From JAGTRB01 sp037439685 (GTDB lineage: Archaea > Thermoproteota > Bathyarchaeia > TCS64), in contig JBBIVO010000001.1 in the NCBI GenBank assembly GCA_037439685.1, positions 1 to 64,000 of the forward strand: a stretch of 64,000 nucleotides of DNA, in the 5' to 3' direction. A program made the translations under genes and the position numbers. The notes below the pieces were generated by a model that saw nothing but the letters and a program-made list of their open reading frames with translations, was not told where the DNA came from and made no database searches. Positions within the stretch are counted from its first letter, which is position 1. Every line of letters begins with the position of its first letter. This document shows positions 46,650 through 54,688 of the stretch, one piece after another.

Positions 46650-46905
46650 AGCGGGAAATCCCACGTGCTTCAGCTGTGGGATGAAAGCGAACATTTTATA
46701 TCCTCCCTTTTTTTGTTGTTATTTCTGCTAGGCATGGGGCAGGCCGAAGTCACGCCTGTGGAGACCGAGACCTCCGTAACCCAACCTCCAGACGTGGCCC
46801 ATGAAAACGGTCTCGCCGAAGGAGACCTGCGCTCTGGGTGGATGGGGACCGAGTCTGGTCGCAGAAGCAGGAAGCCCACAGGCTTCAGCCGTGGGTAGTT
46901 CACTG
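46650..46905 (+). mobile_element. IS200/IS605-family deletion derivative with both end hairpins and a TnpB C-terminal stub
   Basis: Left hairpin ATCCCAC (46658-46664) / GTGGGAT (46676-46682) with CTTCAG in the loop is followed by ATGAAAGCGA and an AT-rich TTTTATATC, as seen upstream of archaeal tnpB genes. Right hairpin CCCAC (46875-46879), GGCT-TC-AGCC, GTGGG (46891-46895) is followed by TAGTTCAC, a typical TnpB right end. Between them ~190 bases encode only a C-terminal TnpB-like tail (EVTPVETE onward). The catalytic RuvC part is deleted, so it is a non-autonomous, MITE/PATE-like copy. Confidence 0.72.
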
Positions 46906-47293
46906 CTCCTCAAACCAAGATCTCCTATAAGCCTCTTCGAATATATCCATAAGCTCAGACATCAGGCTCATCCGCACACGTCTTCATCTCCACCTTCCCG
47001 TGAAGAATGTTCCTTGCTGAATGGACGAAAGGCCAGAAATAACAGTCTGATGGCGAACTCCAACAATAAGGGATATGTTTTCAATGTGTGTACCAACTCT
47101 TTGAGTTTTTGATGCAGATGTTAGTACTCTGCAATTTTTATTATGTGGATCTTTTATGTTTTTCTTGTCGCACCGCCCCTTCATAAACGGTGTTTAACGT
47201 TTATGTTTTCCTGACCAAGGCTTATGGTGTTTTGGAAAACCTTCATTCTGCGCAATGCTTATAAATAAGGCGTAGATGTTTACGGTGATGTTT
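46906..47293. other. Region between the IS605 derivative and vapBC
   Basis: No intact gene. On the - strand near 46925-46985 a short piece (SELMDIFEEAYRRSW) resembles the end of an antitoxin, too short to call. A TATA-like CTTATAAATAAG at 47257-47268 fits the promoter of the vapB gene. Confidence 0.4.
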
Positions 47294-47485
47294 ATGGTTA
47301 GAAAGACGACGATCCTCCTCAGGGAAGATGTTTACCAAGCCCTCAGGGAAGAAGCGGGAGCCAGAAACCTTTCTAGTTTAGTAAATAAAATTTTGATGGA
47401 GCATTTTTTAAAAAAGGAGAGTATGTTCGGGGTTATGAGGCCGGTTGACATCAGCGAGTTAAGGGACCATAGGGATAGGATATGA
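47294..47485 (+). CDS. vapB: VapB-type antitoxin
   Basis: 63 residues from the ATG at 47294; an in-frame ATG at 47276 is less likely because the TATA-like box at 47257-47268 predicts a transcript starting near 47290. The sequence MVRKTTILLREDVYQAL is an RHH-type start, followed by NLSSLVNKILMEHFLKK, then a short acidic toxin-binding tail (DISELRDHRDRI). It overlaps the toxin gene by four bases. Confidence 0.82.
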   Translation: MVRKTTILLREDVYQALREEAGARNLSSLVNKILMEHFLKKESMFGVMRPVDISELRDHRDRI

Positions 47486-47871
47486 GGTATGTAATAGACT
47501 CGTATGCATGGTTAGAATATTTTATGGGAACAAGGGCTGGAGAAAAGGTAAAACTCTTAATCGAGGGTTTGGATGAGAAGATAACACCAACAATTTGTCT
47601 CGCCGAAATATATGCTAAAACTTTAAGGGTGGGAGATGAGGAGTTGGCTGAAAAACAGAGAAGATTCATTAAAGAAAGAAGTGCTCTTGTTTTATTAGAT
47701 GAAAAAATAGCCGTTGAATCGGCTAAAATTGACTGCATAATGAAAAAGAAGATTGAGGGTTGGGGACTAGCTGACTCTATAGTGTACGCTACAGGATTAA
47801 CAAAAAAAGCTGAAATAGTGACTGGAGATGAACATTTTAAAAACCTTAAAAATGTGATTTTCATTAAATAA
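47482..47871 (+). CDS. vapC: PIN-domain toxin (VapC)
   Basis: 129 residues: acidic PIN positions in YVIDSYAWLEYF (D5), CLAEIYAKTL (~41) and GLADSIVYATG (~95), then EIVTGDEHFKNL. It follows its antitoxin with a four-base overlap. The gene is AT-rich compared with the core genes in the window, a sign of recent transfer together with the neighbouring accessory DNA. Confidence 0.9.
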   Translation: MRYVIDSYAWLEYFMGTRAGEKVKLLIEGLDEKITPTICLAEIYAKTLRVGDEELAEKQRRFIKERSALVLLDEKIAVESAKIDCIMKKKIEGWGLADSIVYATGLTKKAEIVTGDEHFKNLKNVIFIK

Positions 47872-48024
47872 GCTATCTGTGAACAGAGCTGGCCGGAAGG
47901 GCGCGACGTTCAATAGTTTTCACGCGTTTAACTGTAGCTTTTCTTAAATGACAGTTACTTTGGCGGATAATCTTCTATGGATGGGCCTTCATGCTTGAAG
48001 GGTGCGGTAGGCTGCACACGATCA

Positions 48025-48344
48025 TCAGACCTGCATGGCTTGTTTTATCCATTTTTTGTATAGGGAGGCCTTCTCTGAGGGGTGCACATGGATCTCGAAC
48101 GGGTCTCTTATTCCGGCTTTCCATAGTTCAAGGTGAACCTTGGTTGAGTTCAGCTTCGTGACTATGATGATGTCTATGTCACTTGAATAGTTGTACTTTT
48201 TCTCTGCAACCGAGCCGAAGATGAAGATTTCTGCTTTAGGATCCAATTCAATTACATTCTTCTTAATGGTTTCCAGGTTTTCCGCCATTTTTTGAAGGCT
48301 TCCCGCCTTTTAAGAGCTCTCTTAACCAGAATCTCATGTGACAT
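48025..48344 (-). pseudogene. Minimal nucleotidyltransferase, frameshifted near its N-terminus
   Basis: The intact part (87 residues from an ATG at 48288) has the MNT motif IFGSVAEKKYNYSSDIDIIIV with the D-x-D pair. The normal N-terminal helix is present just upstream in another frame from an ATG at 48344 (SHEILVKRALKRREAFKKW), joined by a run of six A where one base seems lost or gained. Either the pair has decayed or translation restarts at 48288. It overlaps its HEPN partner gene by eleven bases. Confidence 0.7.
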
Positions 48345-48690
48345 TTTTCATAATCTCCTTAACGGCCTTCTCCAGTTTCTCCACTTCCTGCACGGTGAAT
48401 TCTCTCATAACATATCTGGATGTTATGTATGCATCCTCTAGCAAACCTAGTTGCAACAAATAATTTTCTAAAACACTCTTCACAACAGGTTTTTGTTATC
48501 TGGAATCACATCTGAAATTATCTCCAGGAGAGTTCTAACCCTGTGCGTTCTCGGATAGTCGACACCCTCCGTCAGCAACCTTGCCTTCAAAAAAGCTGCA
48601 ATGCCTGTTCGAGGCTGAAGGCTGCCTGATCGTAGAAGCCTCAACTTGTTTGGATATTCAGCGGTTTCCAAAAACTCTTTGACCTCTTAA
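48334..48690 (-). pseudogene. HEPN-domain gene, decayed
   Basis: Two frames join to a HEPN protein: the first gives EVKEFLETAEYPNKL, then FLKARLLTEGVDYPRTHRVRTLLEII (the late HEPN helix with R-T-H), ending at a TGA at ~48482; the second continues NYLLQLGLLEDAYITSRYVMREFTVQEVEKLEKAVKEIM to the stop at 48334. The start codon and central helix are degraded. It was the partner of the nucleotidyltransferase directly downstream. AT-rich. Confidence 0.6.
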
Positions 48691-48699
48691 GCAGATTCT

Positions 48700-49220
48700 C
48701 TTTCCTCCCTTCGAGTCGCCATACCGCCTCTACCCAGCATAAAATATCGACTCGACCAAGATATTTAAACTCGCTTCGAGCAGCATGGAACCCTGCTCCT
48801 CCACATGCATCTCAGGCCTTTCCAGATGCTCCATCAGAAGTCTATGCTATCGGCGCGGGGGTCAGGTAATGGGCATGATTATATGGTTGGCTCATGTTCC
48901 TTGTTCCCGGTATTGGGTTTATGGACGCATCATCATAAATGGAGTATATATCTTTATCTAAGGGGATGGACTATTGTTTTTAATCCTTCCGCCTCCACCA
49001 TTTTGCCTAGTTTTCAACCCTAGGTTAAGATGGCACTGAACTCTTTATCTGATATCTCTACCATTGTCACTTGAAAAATCCCTTTCCTATCTGCTAGCTG
49101 GGCGAGGAGCCTTTCTGAGTAGTGTGTTCTAAATTATTTCTAATTCTATGGATACCTTTATTGGATAAGCTTGAGAAAGGGAAAATATAAATTATTGGTC
49201 TCCTTAATTGAGATAGGAGC
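48700..49220. other. Intergenic region, no supported gene
   Basis: Moderately AT-rich. A promoter-like GATATTTAAAC at 48761-48771 and another AAAATATAAATTATT at 49182-49196 are the only marks. A 72-codon + strand frame at 48805 has no recognisable features. Confidence 0.4.
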
Positions 49221-49222
49221 TA

Positions 49223-49510
49223 AGCCCATATATTGTTCTTCTCTCGAAGCTCACGGCCGATGGTAGAAAACGGTGAAGGAGAAACCTGAAAGGATAAAGG
49301 AGGTGAATAGGGAGATAGGGGTCTTAGGAGCAAAGGTTATTTGTCAATATGCGGTGCTAGGCCCCTATGGCTTCGTTAATGTTGTCGAAGCGCCTGACAC
49401 CGAGGCGGTTGCCCGCATCTCTGTGGAACTCGGATACCGCGGAACTGTTGATTATGAGCATGCTTGCCATACCGATAGAAGATTTCATATCAACGCTGGA
49501 GAAAAAATAA
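49223..49510 (+). pseudogene. GYD-domain protein gene with two frameshifts
   Basis: The central part from GTG 49273 is clear GYD family: KPERIKEVNREIGVLGAKV, YAVLGPYGFVNVVEAPD and RISVELGYRGTV. The missing N-terminus is just upstream in another frame (YIVLLSKLTADGRK), one A short in an A-run at ~49266-49269, and the proper C-terminus follows in a third frame (IMSMLAIPIEDFISTLEKK) ending at 49510. As written the middle frame would run on into nonsense to 49560 and overlap the helicase gene. The function of GYD proteins is unknown. Confidence 0.7.
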
Positions 49511-49519
49511 GCATCCACC

Positions 49520-51436
49520 TCACTCCAATTTATTTTCATGGTTTTCCCAAAATTGCTTAATTTCCGCCATCATGTCATCTTTATCAGATTTTATGATCTT
49601 AAAATTTCTTTGAACATAATCCGGCAGCAAACTCATGAATTGTTTATATCTTTTATCGCCCAGTATGAATACTGCTCTATCCTCTTTTGATCTTAATGCT
49701 CTTCCAAGAGATTGAGATGCCCTCTTAATGGCGGGTAAAATGTATCCGTAAAATATGCCCTTCCTCTCACCATAGATTTTTTTGTAATACTCAAGATATT
49801 TCCTAGTTCTGAGGGTCATCTTGTCGAATGGTACTCCAACTAGGTATATCCCCTCCAACTCCTTCCCGGGGAAGTCCGCCCCCTCGGCGTATCTCCCAGT
49901 CATGGTGGCGCATAGAACCCCCTTCTCTTCGCCATATGCGCACTCTTTAAACTCTTCTAGTATCTTTCTGCTGACCCTGCCGGAGATCCCCTGCCTCTCG
50001 ATGAAGAGCCTTCTTCCATTCCCCTTTATGACCTCCTCCAGCCCATGCCTCAGGAGGCTCTCCTGTATCCTGTAGCTCGCTGAGAAGACTGCGAGGTTTG
50101 TCTCTAGGCATCCTATAAAGCTGTTTATCGAGGATATGTAGGACTTGGCCATCTCCTCCTCGAGCTCCTCCCCCTCAGATGTCAGGTCCTCCGTTATTAG
50201 GGAGATGGAGCTCCTCTCATCGAAATTCGATGGGAAGGCCCTACCGGAATATTGGTCTAACCCTATCATCTCGGCGAAGGGGTCTATCGGCCTTATGGTT
50301 CCCGAGCAGAATATGCAGCGGTGGAACCTCCTCCAAACGTCCCTTAGGGTTTCGCTCGCCCTCATATCCCACATCTCCACCACGAGGTTCCTCCTCTTCT
50401 CCATCGAGGCTAGGAAGACGACTCCCTCGGTGTCTAGGTTTTTTAGGGCTGAGATCCAGAAGCCGCTCAGCCTGTAAAGGCTGGATCTTGGAGCCTTTCC
50501 ATAGGCCATCCTTCTCCTCCTTAGATATGTGCCCATCCTCCTCATCCTCTGGATCATGTGGCTGAATGTCGCAGCGTCTTCGGCGCAGTGCTCTATGCAT
50601 CCCTTCACATCGAACTCTGTCTCCTCTTCCTCCATGCTCCTAAGAGTCTTTACGAAGTATCTGTCCATATGGAGTAGGAGCTCCTTCAGGTCCTCATAGC
50701 CGGTGGGGTGGGCCTGGTTGAGCTCCCTGGAGGCGAACCTTAGGGTTCCCAGGGTAACCCTCTCGGAGTTCAGGTTTGAGCATGCCCTCTGGATGTTGTG
50801 GGCCTCGTCCACGACAAGGTAAGCCTCCCTGTAGCTTATCCATCTGCGCATGGCCCAGCCTATGGCCTCATCTAGTACGTAGTTGTAGCTCAGGGCCACG
50901 ACATCCGCGTAGGGTATTAGGCTGGACTGGAGCATGTAGGGGCACACCTCCAACCTCTCGCAGTGCTTCAGGGTCTCCGAATAGAGCCTTGGGGCCTCTG
51001 TGAACCCTCTCAGAAGGGTCGATTGGATCCTTAGGAAGTTTAGACGGTATCTACAACCCTTATTGGACCTGCATAGGTAGGATACATCCTCATGCTCCAA
51101 CTCTCCCCGGATCTTGAGGTCTCTAAGGAGGAGGCACATATCCCTCTTGCCCCTGAAGGAGATCCCGAAGATCCTCCTATCCCTCCCTTTCATCGCCTTA
51201 AGCTCCTCTATAGGCCTATCCGTCTCGGTTCCGGTGCGGACGGCCCATATCACCTGCCTGCCCTCCCTTTGGGCCAAGGGTAAGAGGGCGGCGAGGATTA
51301 GAGGCGTCTTCCCGAAGCCCGTTGGGGCATCCACCAGAACATTTCCCCTCCTTACCTCCTTCCTGACGAAAGAGAGGAATTCGAGCTGCCCCTCCCTCAA
51401 CTCGTATGGAAAATAGGTAAGAGGATCCTCGGACAA
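49520..51436 (-). CDS. XPD/Rad3-like superfamily 2 DNA helicase
   Basis: 638 residues. Walker A DAPTGFGKT at residues 36-44, DEAH box YLVVDEAHN near residue 215, and helicase domain 2 with the ATMTGRYAEGADFPG and KRASQSLGRALRSKEDR motifs (Q-x-x-G-R-x-x-R). Between motifs I and II four cysteines (DMCLLL, YLCRS-NKGC, CERLEVC region) can hold the XPD 4Fe-4S cluster that splits strands. It is a 5'-3' helicase of DNA repair. Encoded alone on the - strand. Confidence 0.9.
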   Translation of the reverse strand: MSEDPLTYFPYELREGQLEFLSFVRKEVRRGNVLVDAPTGFGKTPLILAALLPLAQREGRQVIWAVRTGTETDRPIEELKAMKGRDRRIFGISFRGKRDMCLLLRDLKIRGELEHEDVSYLCRSNKGCRYRLNFLRIQSTLLRGFTEAPRLYSETLKHCERLEVCPYMLQSSLIPYADVVALSYNYVLDEAIGWAMRRWISYREAYLVVDEAHNIQRACSNLNSERVTLGTLRFASRELNQAHPTGYEDLKELLLHMDRYFVKTLRSMEEEETEFDVKGCIEHCAEDAATFSHMIQRMRRMGTYLRRRRMAYGKAPRSSLYRLSGFWISALKNLDTEGVVFLASMEKRRNLVVEMWDMRASETLRDVWRRFHRCIFCSGTIRPIDPFAEMIGLDQYSGRAFPSNFDERSSISLITEDLTSEGEELEEEMAKSYISSINSFIGCLETNLAVFSASYRIQESLLRHGLEEVIKGNGRRLFIERQGISGRVSRKILEEFKECAYGEEKGVLCATMTGRYAEGADFPGKELEGIYLVGVPFDKMTLRTRKYLEYYKKIYGERKGIFYGYILPAIKRASQSLGRALRSKEDRAVFILGDKRYKQFMSLLPDYVQRNFKIIKSDKDDMMAEIKQFWENHENKLE

Positions 51437-51766
51437 GACTGCAAAAGCTCTGATCGGGAGGATGATTATATATGTTTCTGAACCTTTTCATTATTAACAT
51501 CACATAAAAATTACATGAAACTCTAATTGAAAACACATTCATTTGTGCCGGGGATTTTATATCAAAAATGTTTTTAATCAAAATATTGATTAGAAATCAA
51601 GTTTTCTTATCTTAAATTCTATGTCATCATGATAAGATGTTTTATAAGCTCCTCATACACTTTCAAATCAAAAACACTTTAATTTTAGATCATGAGTGGG
51701 TTGCCTCCCCCAACATTTATATCCCCTTCTCTCTTCCATGGTTTTACCAAGAGCGAGAGGGTTGGG
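51437..51766. promoter_or_regulatory. Divergent AT-rich region with inverted repeat, upstream of the cation ATPase
   Basis: TAATCAA (51575-51581) and TTGATTA (51586-51592) form a perfect 7+7 repeat with a 4-base spacer, in an AT-rich block with several TATA-like sequences. It lies between the helicase and ATPase starts and may be a regulator site for either. Confidence 0.4.
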
Positions 51767-54585
51767 ATGTCTAAGCCCTGGCATGCCGTGGAGATCGATG
51801 AGGTTATCGACGCACTTAGGGCTAGCCGAAGCGGCTTGACAAGCGAGGAGGCCTCCGAGAGGTTAAAGAGGTATGGATTTAACGAGATAATCAGGGTTAA
51901 GCGTAGAACAGCCCTTCACATGTTCCTCGACGAATTTAAGGACATATTCATACTGCTTCTCATAGCGGCGACGGCCTTCTCCGCCGTTATAGGATATTAT
52001 GAGATGCTTCGCGGCGGGGAGTTCTTGGAGTCCTTGGCCGACGCCATCACGATAGGAGCCATAGTTCTCCTCTGCGCCGTGACGGGCTTCATCCAGGAGT
52101 ATAGGGCCGAGAGGGCTGTTGAGGCCCTCAAGAGGCTTGCCGCCCCCAAGGCCAGAGTGATAAGGGACGGCTTGGAGGCCATCATACCCGCAAGGGAGGT
52201 GGTTCCAGGGGATATCCTAGCCCTGGAGGAGGGGGACCACGTTCCAGCCGATGCTCGCCTCATCGAGGTCGTTGAGCTCAGGGCCAATGAGGCGGTTTTG
52301 ACGGGAGAATCAACCCCAGTCGAGAAGGCCTTGGCCCCCCTCGGTGAGGATACCCCTGTCTCCGAGAGGCGGAACATGGCCTTCTCAGCCACCCACATAG
52401 TATATGGGAGGGGGAAGGCCATCGTGACGGCGACTGGCATGGAGACCGAGTTCGGCAAGATAGCGGAGATGGTCCAGACAGCGGAGGAGGAGGAGACCCC
52501 CCTAAAGAAGAAGCTGGACAGGTTCGCGAGCAGGATAGCCCGGGTCGTCGTAGCCGTCTGCGTTTTGATCTTCGCCCTCGAGGCCTTCGAGGTGGCCGTG
52601 CAGATGCGATTCGAGGCCGAGGGCTTCATCCAGGCCTTCATGTCCTCCATAGCCCTAGCCATCTCCGCCGTGCCCGAAGGGCTCCCAGCGATAGTGACCA
52701 TAGCCCTAGCCCTTGGGGCAAGGGAGTTCGCGAAGAGGAACGCGATCGTTAGAAGGCTCTCCTCAGCCGAGAGCCTCGGCGCGGTGACGGTGATATGCTC
52801 GGATAAGACTGGGACCATAACGAAGGGGGAGATGACCGTACGCCGCCTCTACTTGGACGGAGAGACCCTAGAGGTGACCGGAGTGGGCTACGAGCCTAAG
52901 GGAGATTTCATCCACGGCTCGAATACCAAGGGGACTGGAGACCTAGAGCTCCTTCTGATAATCGGATGCCTCTGCAACAACGCGAGCCTGAGGAGAGATG
53001 AGGGGAGGGGGTCTTGGGAGATCTTCGGAGACCCGACCGAGGGGGCCCTCATAGTGGCCGCGGCGAAGGCTGGGCTTGAGAAGGAGGCCCTAGAGAAGAC
53101 ATACCAAAGGATTGGGGAGATCCCATTCACATCTGAAAGGAAGAGGATGACGACAATCCATAAAAAATCAAATGGGGAAATATATGCTTTTATGAAGGGA
53201 GCACCTGAAATAGTATTGGAGAGATGTAGTTATATAATTGAAAATGGTAAAGAGAAAAAATTAACTGAGAAGAAGAAAGAAGAAATAATAAAGGCAAATG
53301 AGAGGTTCGCAGAAGATGCCCTGAGGATCCTATCCATGGCGTATAGGAGGCTTCCACCGGAGCTCGTGAGGTTCGATGAGAAGAGCGTTGAGAGTGGAAT
53401 GGTCTTCGTGGGGCTTCAGGGGATGATCGACCCACCGAGGGAGGAGGCCATAGAGGCGAACAGGCTATGCCAGAGGGCCGGGATAAAGACGGTCATGATA
53501 ACCGGGGACCACAAGCTGACGGCCGTCGCCGTGGCGAGAGAGGTGGGGATATTCAGGGAGGGGGACCTGGTCCTAACAGGGGCTGAGATGATGGCGATGA
53601 GCGAGGAGGAGTTCGAAGAGATGGTGGAGAGGGTGACCGTCTACGCGAGGGTCTCACCCGAGCACAAGCTGAGGATAGTGAATGCGCTGAAGAGGAGGGG
53701 GCACATAGTCGCCATGACGGGAGACGGGGTCAACGACGCCCCAGCCGTTAAGGCCGCGGATGTGGGGTGGCCATGGGAATAACCGGCACTGACGTAACTA
53801 GGGAGGCATCCGACCTCATATTGACAGACGACAACTTCGCCACCATAGTGAAGGCTGTGGAGCAGGGCAGAGCCATATACGACAATATAAGGAAATACGC
53901 CCGATTCCTCCTGGCCTGCAACTTCGACGAGCTCCTGGTCATAGGGAGCTTCGCCATACTGGGAGGGATCTTCGGAGCGGAGCTGTTCCCCCTCCCCCTC
54001 CTACCAGCCATGATCCTTTGGATAAACCTGGTGACGGACGGAGGCCCCGCCATAGCGCTGGCGACCGACCCCCCAGACGTGGATGTGATGGAGAGGCCTC
54101 CAAGAAGGCCAGAGGAGGGGATCCTCCACGGGATGGGGGCCTTCATAATAACCTCCTTCCTGCTCCAGGCGACGGGGACGATCCTCGTCTTCTGCCTAGA
54201 GTACTACGTCTGGCCCTCCCACCCATGGAACCTCCCATGGGGGATAGATGAGGAGGCTAGGAGGCTCACCTATATGGAGGCCACGACGACGGCCTTCATC
54301 CAGGCAGCCATGTTCGAGCTGCTCGTGGTCTGGAACTGCCGCTCAGAGAGGCACAGCGTCTGGAGGATGGGGAGAAAGGCCTTCGAGAACAGGTTCTTCG
54401 TGATAGCCGTCCTGGCCTCCTCAGCCTTAACCCTTGGAATAACATATATACCGATAACCCAGAAACTATTCCACCTGACGGCCCTCAGCATCAGAGACCT
54501 AGCCTATGTCCTAGGCGTTGCGAGCTGGGGCCTCCTCGTCCTCCCCGAGCTCCTGATGGGGAGGAAGGTCTGGAGGTGGCACTAG
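51767..54585 (+). CDS. P2-type cation (Ca2+-type) ATPase, split by a single-base frameshift
   Basis: About 940 residues when joined. Start at ATG 51767 (KPWHAVEIDEVIDALR, a Cation_ATPase_N domain); the frame is open 25 codons further up without support. Motifs: TGEST in the actuator, AVPEGLPA in TM4, phosphorylation site SDKTGTITKG, KGAPE in the N domain and TGDGVNDAPAVKAADVG. At ~53765 the frame fails: one G is missing from a G-run, so the first frame stops at 53782 while the second (from 53767) continues VAMGITGTDVTREASD, TM5 and TM6 with LWINLVTDGGPA. The E in TM4 and N/D in TM6 suit Ca2+ or Mn2+ transport. Either a sequencing slip or a recent mutation. Confidence 0.88.
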
Positions 54586-54688
54586 AACCACCATAAACAA
54601 TTTTCAAAATCCTACGTGAATGTGGATCAAACTCTCAAGATCCGATTAAAAATATAAGGATGTTCTCAAATAATTTTTATGACTTAAA

